Shown here in pieces: positions 17,596 to 26,286 of a stretch of DNA of 48,910 nt (the first letter of the stretch is position 1; each line of letters begins with the position of its first letter). This stretch comes from Bacteroidota bacterium (lineage in GTDB: Bacteria; Bacteroidota; Bacteroidia; B-17B0; Aurantibacillaceae): the NCBI GenBank assembly GCA_013288015.1, contig JABDCR010000016.1:1-48910 (forward strand), written 5' to 3'. The notes beneath the pieces were generated by a model that was given only the letters and a program-made list of their open reading frames with translations, ran no database searches and was not told the DNA's origin. A program made the position numbers and the translations under genes.

Positions 17596-17635
17596 TTATG
17601 AGTCTTTTAGAATTAAACATGATAATTCTCATAAC
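17595..17635. promoter_or_regulatory. nested inverted repeat at the operon start (operator or leader stem-loop)
   Basis: GTTATGAG (17595-17602) is exactly complementary to CTCATAAC (17628-17635), and inside it AGAATTA (17609-17615) pairs with TAATTCT (17623-17629). The two stems share two bases, so they form either one bulged hairpin or two dyads. The element begins at the last base of the -7 box, the right position for a repressor operator or a transcript-leader structure. No regulator gene is encoded next to the operon. Confidence 0.45.
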
Positions 17636-17740
17636 ACCCTACACCTTTTAAGGGGCTCATTTCAATAAAAATAATTTGGTGGTTTTTTGAATTAAAAAAA
17701 GGTGTTGCATTCTCTTTAATAACGTATAATTAAATAAAAC

Positions 17741-19213
17741 ATGGAAACATTAACAATGAAGTATGCTGAAGTAAAAAATTATGTAGGTGGTAAATTTGTT
17801 GCCTCAAAAGCAAGCAAGTATATAGATGTAATATCGCCTTTGGATGGCAGTCTGTTATCAAAAGTACCTGTATCAACAAAAGAAGATTTAAACGAAGCTG
17901 TTGTAGTAGCCCATAAAGCATTCGAAACATGGTCTAAAGTGCCTATTAAAGAACGTGTACAAATTTTTTACCGCTACAAAACATTGTTAGAAAAAAACAT
18001 GTTAGAGCTTTCTAAACTGGTACAAGAGGAGAATGGAAAAACATTAGACGAGGCTCGTGCCGAAGTTGAAAAAAGTATTGAGTTAACCGAGTTTGCTTGC
18101 TCGTTACCACAATTGGTAGGCGGCGAAATTTTAGAAGTAAGTAAAGGCGTTGAGTGCCGTACCGATTTTTATCCGGTTGGGGTTGTGGCTTGTATCGTTC
18201 CGTTTAACTTCCCAAGCATGGTTCCAAACTGGACTATACCGAATGCTTTAGCATTAGGCAACACCATGATTTTAAAACCATCAGAAGTTGTACCATTAAG
18301 TTGCGTTAAAATTGTTGAGTTATTAAAAGAAGCCGGTTTACCCGATGGCGTTTTAAATATTGTAAATGGAGATAAGGACATTGTAGAAGCTATTTGTGAT
18401 CATCCTGGTATTGAGGCAGTATCATTTGTAGGATCTACCAAAGTGGCTAAATTAGTTTATGCACGTGCATCGGCTAGCTTTAAACGTGTACTTACATTAG
18501 GCGGTGCAAAAAACCACTTATTGGTTTTACCTGATGCGCATCCTTTAATGACGGCTACAAACGTAACAGCATCTATGTCGGGTTGTGCAGGTCAGCGTTG
18601 TATGGCTGCATCGGCAATGGTTGCCGTTGGGGCATCAGACCATATTATAGATCAGATTTGTATTGAAGCAAAAAAAGTTATTCCGGGAGAAAATTTAGGA
18701 GCCGTAATTTCAGCAGAAGCGAAAGCACGCATTGAGCGTTATATTACCGAAGCAGAAAAACAAGGTGCTAAAATTTTGGTTGATGGAAGAAATTGTGTGG
18801 TTAAAGGAAAAGAAAATGGTTTTTATGTTGGCCCAACTGTAATTGATTACGTAACACCTGATATGAGCGTGGCGCGTGAGGAAATTTTTGGCCCCGTAAT
18901 TTCTATTATGCGTGCTAAAGATGTAGATGAGGCTTTGGCAATTGAAAATGCAAACCCTTATGGAAATGCAGCAGCTGTATTTACACAAAGTGGTGGTGCT
19001 GCACGTTATGTTATTGAACGTGCAAGTGCCGGTATGATTGGTGTTAACATTGGTGTACCTGTGCCTCGTGAGCCATTCTCTTTTGGTGGCTGGAACGATT
19101 CGAAATTTGGTGTAGGCGATTTAACCGGAAAAAGCTCAATTGCTTTTTGGACAAAATTGAAAAAGACAACAACCAAATGGAATGCCGAAGCAAAAACAAA
19201 TTGGATGAGCTAA
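17741..19213 (+). CDS. mmsA: CoA-acylating (methyl)malonate-semialdehyde dehydrogenase
   Basis: The 490-aa aldehyde dehydrogenase has the MmsA signatures: PVGVVACIVPFNFPSMVPNW, KPSEVVPLS, FVGSTKVAK and the catalytic Cys motif SGCAGQRCMAAS. MmsA enzymes convert malonate semialdehyde to acetyl-CoA and methylmalonate semialdehyde to propionyl-CoA, using CoA and NAD+. As first gene of a pyrimidine degradation operon it is suited to finish uracil (via beta-alanine) and thymine (via beta-aminoisobutyrate) breakdown; a role in valine or inositol breakdown is not supported by neighbours. ATG at 17741 is used; a second ATG at 17756 is possible. Confidence 0.92.
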   Translation: METLTMKYAEVKNYVGGKFVASKASKYIDVISPLDGSLLSKVPVSTKEDLNEAVVVAHKAFETWSKVPIKERVQIFYRYKTLLEKNMLELSKLVQEENGKTLDEARAEVEKSIELTEFACSLPQLVGGEILEVSKGVECRTDFYPVGVVACIVPFNFPSMVPNWTIPNALALGNTMILKPSEVVPLSCVKIVELLKEAGLPDGVLNIVNGDKDIVEAICDHPGIEAVSFVGSTKVAKLVYARASASFKRVLTLGGAKNHLLVLPDAHPLMTATNVTASMSGCAGQRCMAASAMVAVGASDHIIDQICIEAKKVIPGENLGAVISAEAKARIERYITEAEKQGAKILVDGRNCVVKGKENGFYVGPTVIDYVTPDMSVAREEIFGPVISIMRAKDVDEALAIENANPYGNAAAVFTQSGGAARYVIERASAGMIGVNIGVPVPREPFSFGGWNDSKFGVGDLTGKSSIAFWTKLKKTTTKWNAEAKTNWMS

Positions 19214-19246
19214 TTTAACTACTGACGATTTTATAAAACTTAGAAT

Positions 19247-20605
19247 ATGACAACAAAAACATTATCAAAATCTACCAAAGAAGAAATTCTAAAAAACAAT
19301 TTAGAACATACTATCTTCTCGTGGAGTAAGCAAAGTGGCTTGAATCCTATAAACATTGACCACGCAAAAGGCGTTTATATATACGATAGAAGTGGAAAGC
19401 GTTACCTTGATTTTACATCTCAGTTAATGAATGTAAACATTGGTCATGGCGACCCACGTGTTACCGAAGCTGTTGTTAAACAAATGAACGAGGTTAGTTA
19501 TGTTAACCCGGGCATGGCTACCGAAGCAAGGGGTTTATTAGGAAAAAAATTAGCCGAAATAACTCCGGGTACTTTAAACAGAACGTTTTTTACCAATGGC
19601 GGTACCGAGGCAATTGAGCATGCCATTAAATTGGCACGTTTATATACTGGTCGTCATAAAATAATTACACTTTACCAAAGTTACCATGGTGCTACTTATG
19701 GTGCTTTATGTGCAGGTGGCGACCCACGTGGCATTCCGCATGATAGTCAGGGCGTACCAAATATTATTCATGCTGAGAACCCTTATTTTTATCGTTGTCC
19801 ATGGAATAGTACAACACCTGAAGAGTGTGGAGAACATGCCGCAGCACATATGGAGCGCTTAATTAAATACGAAGGTACATCAAGCGTTGCCGCTATTTTA
19901 ATGGAAGGCGAAAGCGGTTCATCGGGTTGTATAAAATATCCGGTTGGTTATTGGAAAAAAATAAAAGCCATTGCTGATAAATATGGTATCCTAACCATTT
20001 GCGATGAAGTAATGAGTGGTTTTGGAAGAACCGGCAAATGGTTTGGCATAGACCATCATGGTGTTGAGCCCGATATTTTATGTATGGCAAAAGGCATCAC
20101 AGCAGGTTACATTCCATTAGGCGGTATGATTGTTACTGAAAAAATTGCGCAGCACTTTAATGATAAACCTTTACCAATTGGCTTAACTTATTCTGCCCAC
20201 GCTGTAGCTTGTGCCGCTGCTAACGAAGTAATTAAAATTTACGAAGACGATAACCTGATTGAAAACGCCGCTGACATGGGACATTATTTAGATGCTCAAG
20301 TTGCTAAGCTAAAAGACAAACATCCAAGTATTGGTGATTTCCGTAACACAGGTTTATTAGGTTGTATTGAGTTGGTAAAAAACAGGAAAACAAAAGAGCC
20401 AATGGCTCCCTGGAATGCTGCACCAAATGAAATGGAAATTATGAATAAAGTGGCTGCTAAATTAAATGAATTAGGCATGTACACTTTTGTACGTTGGAAC
20501 TGGATTTTTACGGCTCCTCCTTTGATTATTACTAAAGATCAAATGGATGAAGGATTAGATATTATATCAAAAGCTATTTCTATTGCTGACGAACACTGTA
20601 AGTAA
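19247..20605 (+). CDS. class III aminotransferase, probable beta-alanine/beta-aminoisobutyrate transaminase
   Basis: The 452-aa PLP enzyme belongs to the class III omega-aminotransferases. The cofactor region reads CDEVMSGFGRTGKWFG, and the Schiff-base Lys is in ILCMAKGITAGYIPLGG. FFTNGGTEAIEHAIKLAR is the phosphate-binding stretch. Between MmsA and the uracil-degrading genes its expected reaction is transfer of the amino group of beta-alanine or 3-aminoisobutyrate to pyruvate or 2-oxoglutarate, giving the semialdehyde that MmsA oxidises. Acceptor specificity cannot be read from sequence. Confidence 0.88.
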   Translation: MTTKTLSKSTKEEILKNNLEHTIFSWSKQSGLNPINIDHAKGVYIYDRSGKRYLDFTSQLMNVNIGHGDPRVTEAVVKQMNEVSYVNPGMATEARGLLGKKLAEITPGTLNRTFFTNGGTEAIEHAIKLARLYTGRHKIITLYQSYHGATYGALCAGGDPRGIPHDSQGVPNIIHAENPYFYRCPWNSTTPEECGEHAAAHMERLIKYEGTSSVAAILMEGESGSSGCIKYPVGYWKKIKAIADKYGILTICDEVMSGFGRTGKWFGIDHHGVEPDILCMAKGITAGYIPLGGMIVTEKIAQHFNDKPLPIGLTYSAHAVACAAANEVIKIYEDDNLIENAADMGHYLDAQVAKLKDKHPSIGDFRNTGLLGCIELVKNRKTKEPMAPWNAAPNEMEIMNKVAAKLNELGMYTFVRWNWIFTAPPLIITKDQMDEGLDIISKAISIADEHCK

Positions 20606-20622
20606 TTACAGTTTACAAACTG
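20595..20622 (+). other. two overlapping small hairpins at the aminotransferase-permease junction
   Basis: ACTGTAA (20595-20601) pairs with TTACAGT (20606-20612), and CAGTTT (20609-20614) pairs with AAACTG (20617-20622). The two share bases 20609-20612, so only one can form at a time. They span the aminotransferase stop codon and end 1 base before the permease ATG. Confidence 0.35.
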
Positions 20623-20623
20623 C

Positions 20624-22117
20624 ATGAACGCCGAAATAGTTGACATACCGGAAAACCTGGTTCATTCTTCGCTTTGCAGCGAAGACCTTGCTCCTATTCC
20701 ACTTTCTAAACGAACTTGGGGTACATGGAATTATGCTGCCTTATGGATTAGCATGAGTTTATGTATTCCAACTTATATGTTGGCAAGCTCGTTAATTGAA
20801 GGCGGTATGAATTGGTGGCAAGCCATCCTTACTATTTTTATTGGTAACACGGTTGTTCTTATCCCAATGATTTTAAATGGTCATGCAGGTGCTAAATACG
20901 GCATTCCGTTTCCTGTTTTTGCACGTGCCAGTTTTGGAACTAAAGGGGCTAACATACCAGCTATGTTACGTGCCATTGTTGCTTGTGGTTGGTTTGGCAT
21001 ACAAACCTGGATTGGTGGTTTTGCCATTTACCTGATGCTAAAAATTTGGTTTCCGGCATTAACAACACTACCACAAATTTTCCCGGCTTCGTTTGGATTA
21101 CAAACAGGCCCCGCCATCACCTTCTTTTTATTTTGGTTACTAAATATGTTTGTTGTTTATCTAGGAGTTGATAGTATTAAAAAACTATTAGTATTTAAAG
21201 CTTTCTTTTTACCCATTGCAGCCTTAGCACTTTTACTGTGGGCAATTTCTGCCGGACATGGTTTAGGGCCTATTCTTTCACAACCCTCTAAGTTTGAACA
21301 GCCTGATAAATTCCCAAACATTGGTAGTTTTTGGAATTATTTTTTTCCTGCCTTAACAGGCATGGTAGGTTTTTGGGCTACACTATCGCTTAACATTCCT
21401 GATTTTACACGTTATGCAAAAAGTCAGCGTGCGCAAATTATGGGGCAAACAGTTGCACTACCAACATCTATGACTTTGTTTTCGTTTATTGGTGTAGTAG
21501 TAACATCAGCCACCTTTGTTATTTATGGCGAAACCATTTGGGACCCTTTGGTTTTAGCAGGTAAATTTGAAAGTAAATTAATAGTCAGCATAGCCATGAT
21601 AGCGGTTGCTATTTCAACACTGGCAACAAATATTGCGGCTAATATTGTTAGTCCGGCAAACGATTTTGCAAACCTATCTCCTTCAAAAATTAATTTTAAA
21701 ACGGGTGGTTACATTACAGGATTGATTGGCATTTTAATTTTCCCTTGGAAATTAATTGCCGACCCTAATGGCTATATTTTTACCTGGCTTATAGCCTACT
21801 CTAGCTTATTAGGCCCCATTGGTGGCATAATGATTGTTGATTACTATTTCATCCGCAAACAAAAACTGCAAGTAAGAGAATTGTACGAAGCGCAGGGAGA
21901 GTACACTTATTCAAACGGTATAAACTATTACGCAGTAATTGCTTTAATAGTTGCTATTATACCAAACGTACCGGGTTTTTTAACCACCATAAAAGTAATT
22001 CCGCAAGATGCGGTTTGGCAATGGGTTTCGGGCTTATATCATTACGCATGGTTTGTAGGATTTTTTGTGGCAGGAATTATCTATTATCTTTTAATGCAAA
22101 AAACTAATAAAAAATAA
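20624..22117 (+). CDS. NCS1-family nucleobase:cation symporter (probable cytosine/uracil permease)
   Basis: The 497-aa protein has about 12 membrane helices and the NCS1 features: an N-terminal cytosolic segment leading into TWGTWNYAALWISMSLCIPT, GAKYGIPFPVFARASFG, and SLNIPDFTRYAKSQ. This family imports uracil, thymine, cytosine, allantoin or hydantoins with Na+ or H+. Its immediate neighbour, 1 bp downstream, is a cytosine deaminase-like gene and the operon degrades uracil, so cytosine and/or uracil is the likely cargo. The distinction between these substrates is inference. Confidence 0.92.
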   Translation: MNAEIVDIPENLVHSSLCSEDLAPIPLSKRTWGTWNYAALWISMSLCIPTYMLASSLIEGGMNWWQAILTIFIGNTVVLIPMILNGHAGAKYGIPFPVFARASFGTKGANIPAMLRAIVACGWFGIQTWIGGFAIYLMLKIWFPALTTLPQIFPASFGLQTGPAITFFLFWLLNMFVVYLGVDSIKKLLVFKAFFLPIAALALLLWAISAGHGLGPILSQPSKFEQPDKFPNIGSFWNYFFPALTGMVGFWATLSLNIPDFTRYAKSQRAQIMGQTVALPTSMTLFSFIGVVVTSATFVIYGETIWDPLVLAGKFESKLIVSIAMIAVAISTLATNIAANIVSPANDFANLSPSKINFKTGGYITGLIGILIFPWKLIADPNGYIFTWLIAYSSLLGPIGGIMIVDYYFIRKQKLQVRELYEAQGEYTYSNGINYYAVIALIVAIIPNVPGFLTTIKVIPQDAVWQWVSGLYHYAWFVGFFVAGIIYYLLMQKTNKK

Positions 22118-22118
22118 A

Positions 22119-22553
22119 ATGGATGAATTTTTAAAAGCCGCTATTGATGAGGCAAAAACAGGTTTAAGCGAAAAAGGAATTCCTATTGGAAGTGTGTTGG
22201 TTAAAGATGGAAAAATAGTTGGCAGAGGGCATAACAAACGTGTGCAGGATAATGACCCTATGACACATGCCGAAATTGATTGCTTGCGTAATGCAGGTCG
22301 TGTGGGTTCATATAAGGGAACTGTTTTATATTCAACCCTTATGCCTTGTTATTTGTGCGCAGGTGCTGTGGTGCAATTTGGAATTAAAAAAGTGTACGCC
22401 GGCGAATCGAAAACATTTACCGGAGCAAAAGAATTTATGCAATCTCACGGTGTGGAGGTAATTGATTTGAATAGCAAAGAGTGTATTGATATGATGAATG
22501 ATTTTATTGCGAAGAATCCCACTTTGTGGAACGAGGATATTGGAGTTGATTAA
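22119..22553 (+). CDS. cytosine deaminase of the fungal FCY1-like (CDA-fold) type
   Basis: The 144-aa zinc deaminase has the ligands H50 and E52 in THAEIDC and C77/C80 in MPCYLCAG. Beyond the core it shares with yeast Fcy1 the GRGHNxR motif (36-41), the pattern of a Cys-rich helix followed by FGI, a GHEV-like strand (HGVEVIDL) and the C-terminal FIAKNPTLWNEDIG, which in Fcy1 closes over the active site. This makes cytosine to uracil deamination more likely than guanine or tRNA adenosine deamination. It is 1 bp after the permease and 27 bp before dihydropyrimidinase, matching a salvage-into-degradation role. Confidence 0.85.
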   Translation: MDEFLKAAIDEAKTGLSEKGIPIGSVLVKDGKIVGRGHNKRVQDNDPMTHAEIDCLRNAGRVGSYKGTVLYSTLMPCYLCAGAVVQFGIKKVYAGESKTFTGAKEFMQSHGVEVIDLNSKECIDMMNDFIAKNPTLWNEDIGVD

Positions 22554-22580
22554 TTTATTTGAATTTAAAAACCATATAAC

Positions 22581-23963
22581 ATGTCGCTACTAATAAAAAA
22601 CGGAAGAATAATTACAGCAGCAGATGATTACGTTGCTGATATTTTTATTGAAGACGATAAAATTACCACCATTGGTAAAAACCTGGATGTTAAAGCAACG
22701 CAAACCATTTATGCTAAAAACAAATTGGTCATCCCTGGTGGAATAGACCCGCATGTGCATTTAGATATGCCGTTTATGGGCACCTACTCAAGCGATAATT
22801 ACGAAACAGGAACCCGCGCGGCTTTATTTGGTGGCACTACTATGGTAATTGATTTTATTTTGCAAACACAGGGTAAATCGTTACACGATGCTTTGAAAGA
22901 ATGGCAAGGCCGTTCGAACGGAAATGCCTTGGGCGATTATTCTTTCCACATGGCTGTAACCGATTTTAATGATAACACCAAAGCCGAAATAAAAGACCTA
23001 GTGGAGAAAGAAGGCATTACTTCTTTTAAAACATTTATGGCTTACAAAGGTGCTTTGATGATTGATGACCGACAAATGGTTGGCTTAATGAACGAAGTTA
23101 AAAAACAAGGCGGCATGGTTACCGTGCATGCTACCAACGGAGATGTGATTGACTTTTTGGTTGCCAAGCATAAAGCCGAAGGAAAACTTTCTCCTTTATA
23201 TCATTATTTATCTCAGCCGGAAATTACGGAGAGTGAAGCCACAGGCAGATTTGCCGATATGGCTTATCATACAGGCGTGCCTGCTTATGTGGTGCACATG
23301 ACTTGCGAAGGTGCATTAAACCAAATTAGAGATGCTGATAAAAGAAACCAAAAAGTTTTTGTAGAAACCTGCATACAATATTTAGTACTTGATGCATCTC
23401 TTTACGATAAAGGTTTTGAATCAGCTAAATGGGTAATGAGTCCGCCCTTGCGTGAAAAGAAAGATCAGGAAACATTATGGGCCGGTTTAAACCAAGGCAC
23501 GGTGCAAGTTGTTGCAACCGACCATTGCCCTTTTATGTGGGAACAAAAAAAGATGGGCGAGCATGATTTTTCTAAAATACCAAACGGACACCCTGCTATT
23601 GAAAACAGAATGGAATTATTGTTTTCAGAAGGCGTCAAAAAAGGAAGAATTAGCTTGAATAAATTTGTAGAAGTAAGCTCAACCAATGCTGCAAAAATAT
23701 TTGGCATGTATCCTAAAAAAGGAACCATAGCCGTTGGTTCTGATGCCGATATTGTGATTTTAGACCCTAATGAAAAACACACCCTATCAGCTAAAACACA
23801 TCATATGCATTGCGATTACTCAGGTTACGAAGGTTGGGAACTAACCGGTAAATGCAAAACCATTATTCTGCGTGGTAAAGTTGCAGTTGATAACAACAAA
23901 CTTTTTGTAGAAAAAGGTTACGGACAATTTGTAAAACGAAATAAAGTATCATCTATAATTTAA
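22581..23963 (+). CDS. dihydropyrimidinase
   Basis: The 460-aa amidohydrolase has the D-hydantoinase/dihydropyrimidinase binuclear metal centre: DPHVHLD (H58, H60), the carboxylated-Lys segment SFKTFMAYKG (K150), VTVHATNGD, VVHMTCEGA and the Asp in VATDHCPFMW. It hydrolyses dihydrouracil to N-carbamoyl-beta-alanine and dihydrothymine to N-carbamoyl-beta-aminoisobutyrate. Its position between the deaminase and beta-ureidopropionase argues for the pyrimidine rather than a hydantoin substrate. Confidence 0.93.
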   Translation: MSLLIKNGRIITAADDYVADIFIEDDKITTIGKNLDVKATQTIYAKNKLVIPGGIDPHVHLDMPFMGTYSSDNYETGTRAALFGGTTMVIDFILQTQGKSLHDALKEWQGRSNGNALGDYSFHMAVTDFNDNTKAEIKDLVEKEGITSFKTFMAYKGALMIDDRQMVGLMNEVKKQGGMVTVHATNGDVIDFLVAKHKAEGKLSPLYHYLSQPEITESEATGRFADMAYHTGVPAYVVHMTCEGALNQIRDADKRNQKVFVETCIQYLVLDASLYDKGFESAKWVMSPPLREKKDQETLWAGLNQGTVQVVATDHCPFMWEQKKMGEHDFSKIPNGHPAIENRMELLFSEGVKKGRISLNKFVEVSSTNAAKIFGMYPKKGTIAVGSDADIVILDPNEKHTLSAKTHHMHCDYSGYEGWELTGKCKTIILRGKVAVDNNKLFVEKGYGQFVKRNKVSSII

Positions 23964-23983
23964 AAACTCTAAACTAAAAAAGT

Positions 23984-24850
23984 ATGCCAAGAATGATTAA
24001 ATCTGGACTTATACAAATGAGTCTGCCAAAAACTGAAGGTGAAGGAACTATTCAGGAAATTTGTAATGCCATGGTGCAAAAACACATTCCGTTTATTGAA
24101 GAAGCGGGTAAAAAAGGTGTTCAAATTTTATGCTTGCAAGAAATTTTTAATACACCTTATTTTTGTCCGGGTCAGGATAAAAAATGGTACGAGTCTGCTG
24201 AATCAGTTCCCGGTCCAACAACCGACTTGATGGCAACTTATGCTAAAAAATATAACATGGTTATTATTGTTCCTATTTACGAAAAAGAACAAGCAGGCGT
24301 TTTATATAACACAGCAGCCGTAATTGATGCTGATGGAACTTACTTAGGCAAGTATAGAAAAAACCATATCCCTCACACATCAGGTTTTTGGGAAAAGTTT
24401 TTCTTTAAACCCGGCAACCTTGGTTACCCCGTGTTTCAAACTAAATACGCTAAAGTGGGTGTTTACATTTGTTACGACAGACATTTTCCTGATGGAGCGC
24501 GTTGTTTAGGATTAAACGGCGCTGAAATTGTTTACAATCCTTCGGCTACTGTTGCCGGATTAAGCGAATACTTGTGGAAATTAGAACAACCTGCACACGC
24601 TGCGGCTAATGGTTATTTTATGGGTTGCATTAATCGTGTGGGTGAAGAAAAACCTTGGAACTTAGGTAAGTTTTACGGTCAATCTTATTTTGTTGACCCA
24701 CGCGGACAAATATTTGCACAAGCATCTCGCGATAATGATGAATTGCTGATTGCAGATTTTGATTTAGATATGATTGAAGAAGTAAGAAGCACCTGGCAAT
24801 TTTTTAGAGATAGAAGACCTGAAACTTACGGAGTGCTAACTGAACTTTAG
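23984..24850 (+). CDS. beta-ureidopropionase (N-carbamoyl-beta-alanine amidohydrolase), nitrilase superfamily
   Basis: The 288-aa carbon-nitrogen hydrolase has the Glu-Lys-Cys triad: E in LCLQEIFNTPYF, K in KYRKNHIPH and C in YICYDRHFPDG. Length is typical for bacterial N-carbamoyl-beta-alanine amidohydrolases. It releases CO2 and NH3 from the ring-opened pyrimidine to leave beta-alanine. It follows dihydropyrimidinase by 20 bp. A hairpin separates it from preT. Confidence 0.92.
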   Translation: MPRMIKSGLIQMSLPKTEGEGTIQEICNAMVQKHIPFIEEAGKKGVQILCLQEIFNTPYFCPGQDKKWYESAESVPGPTTDLMATYAKKYNMVIIVPIYEKEQAGVLYNTAAVIDADGTYLGKYRKNHIPHTSGFWEKFFFKPGNLGYPVFQTKYAKVGVYICYDRHFPDGARCLGLNGAEIVYNPSATVAGLSEYLWKLEQPAHAAANGYFMGCINRVGEEKPWNLGKFYGQSYFVDPRGQIFAQASRDNDELLIADFDLDMIEEVRSTWQFFRDRRPETYGVLTEL

Positions 24851-24857
24851 AATTTAA

Positions 24858-24887
24858 TTGAGTGCTATAATTTTTTATAGCACTTAA
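24858..24887 (+). terminator. perfect intra-operon hairpin between beta-ureidopropionase and preT
   Basis: AGTGCTATAA (24861-24870) and TTATAGCACT (24875-24884) form a perfect 10-bp stem with a TTTT loop, extendable by a G-U and two A-U pairs outward, followed by an A/T-rich stretch without a long T run. It may cause partial termination or mark an RNA processing site within the operon. Confidence 0.55.
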
Positions 24888-24910
24888 TATTTTACATATT
24901 AAAACACATT

Positions 24911-26254
24911 ATGGGAATAAAAAATAATCGTTTATCTACAGAAGAATTAGTTGCTAATTTCTCGGATATACATCCTCCGTTTGAACACGCAGAAGGCGCT
25001 ATATTAGAGGCAAACAGATGCATTAATTGTTACGATGCACCTTGTACCAAATCATGCCCAACAAGCATTGATGTGCCTTTGTTTATCAAACAAATTTCAT
25101 CAGGTAACATTAAAGGATCTGCGCGCACCATTTTTACTTCCAACATTATGGGAGGTGGTTGCTCTAAGGTTTGTCCGGTTGAGAAACTTTGCGAAGGCGC
25201 TTGCGTATATAATTTACGTGAAGAAGAACCAATTTCAATTGCTAAGCTACAACGCTACTCAACAGGAATTGCCATTCACGAAAAATGGAAATTATTTGAA
25301 CGCAAACCATCTAATGGCAAAAAAGTTGCGGTTGTGGGTGCGGGTCCTGCAGGTTTAGCTTGTGCTCATGCCCTATCCTTACAAGGCATTGATGTTACTG
25401 TTTTTGAAAAAGAAGAAAAAGGTGGCGGTTTAATGACTTATGGAGTTGCGGCATATAAAGTTACACCTGAGTCGTGCAAAGAAGAGGTAGATTATATTAC
25501 ATCCATTGGTGGAATTGATATACAATATAAAAAAGAATTAGGCAAGGATATAAGCTTAGCTGAACTTCAAAAAAAATATGATGCCGTATTTTTAGGCATA
25601 GGTGTTGGCATAGCGCGTGAGTTAAGCATTCCGGGTGAAGAATTAGAAGGTGTTGAAGATGCTATATCGTTTATTTATAATTTACGCACCAACGATTATG
25701 CTAAAATTTCAGTTGGAGATAAAGTAGCCGTTATTGGTATGGGTATGACTGCTATTGATGCAGCAACCCAATCAAAACGATTAGGTGCTAAAGAAGTAAC
25801 TATGATTTACCGCCGTACAGAAAACGAAAAACCTTGTACCGATGTTGAATTAGATTTAGCAAAACTAGATGGTTGCTCGTTTATTTGGTTAGCCGCACCT
25901 AAAGAAATTATTGGTGAAAATGGCAAAGCAAAAAAACTGGTTTGCACCAAAATGAAATTAGGAGAGCCTGATGCATCTGGCAGAAGAGCACCAGTTGACA
26001 CAGGAGAAACTTTTACCATTGAGGTTGATATGGTTATTAAAGCTGCCGGGCAAATTCCATTTGAGGAGCTTGTTGCAAAAGCAGATATAAAAAATAACAG
26101 TGGAAAAATCTCTATTAATAATAAAGCTGAAACAAATTTAAAAGGTGTGTTTGCAGGTGGCGATGCTGTTAATGGTGGTAAAGAAGTAGTAGATGCCGTG
26201 CAGGCAGGCAAAGATGCAGCAAAAGGAATATTAGAGTTTTTGAAAGCTCATTAA
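24911..26254 (+). CDS. preT: NAD-dependent dihydropyrimidine dehydrogenase subunit PreT
   Basis: The 447-aa protein is the flavoprotein half of bacterial dihydropyrimidine dehydrogenase, equivalent to the N-terminal part of mammalian DPD. N-terminal cysteine clusters CINCYDAPCTKSCP and GGGCSKVCPVEKLCEGAC bind 4Fe-4S centres; FAD and NAD sites are VAVVGAGPAGLACA and VAVIGMGMTAIDAA; the GltD-type end is VFAGGDAVNGG. It draws electrons from NAD(P)H and passes them to PreA. It lies 32 bp before preA. It is a paralogue in fold of the GltD-like protein at the left edge, but lacks that protein's C-terminal ferredoxin domain. Confidence 0.93.
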   Translation: MGIKNNRLSTEELVANFSDIHPPFEHAEGAILEANRCINCYDAPCTKSCPTSIDVPLFIKQISSGNIKGSARTIFTSNIMGGGCSKVCPVEKLCEGACVYNLREEEPISIAKLQRYSTGIAIHEKWKLFERKPSNGKKVAVVGAGPAGLACAHALSLQGIDVTVFEKEEKGGGLMTYGVAAYKVTPESCKEEVDYITSIGGIDIQYKKELGKDISLAELQKKYDAVFLGIGVGIARELSIPGEELEGVEDAISFIYNLRTNDYAKISVGDKVAVIGMGMTAIDAATQSKRLGAKEVTMIYRRTENEKPCTDVELDLAKLDGCSFIWLAAPKEIIGENGKAKKLVCTKMKLGEPDASGRRAPVDTGETFTIEVDMVIKAAGQIPFEELVAKADIKNNSGKISINNKAETNLKGVFAGGDAVNGGKEVVDAVQAGKDAAKGILEFLKAH

Positions 26255-26286
26255 ACATTTAAAACACAACATTTAAAATTTCTAAA

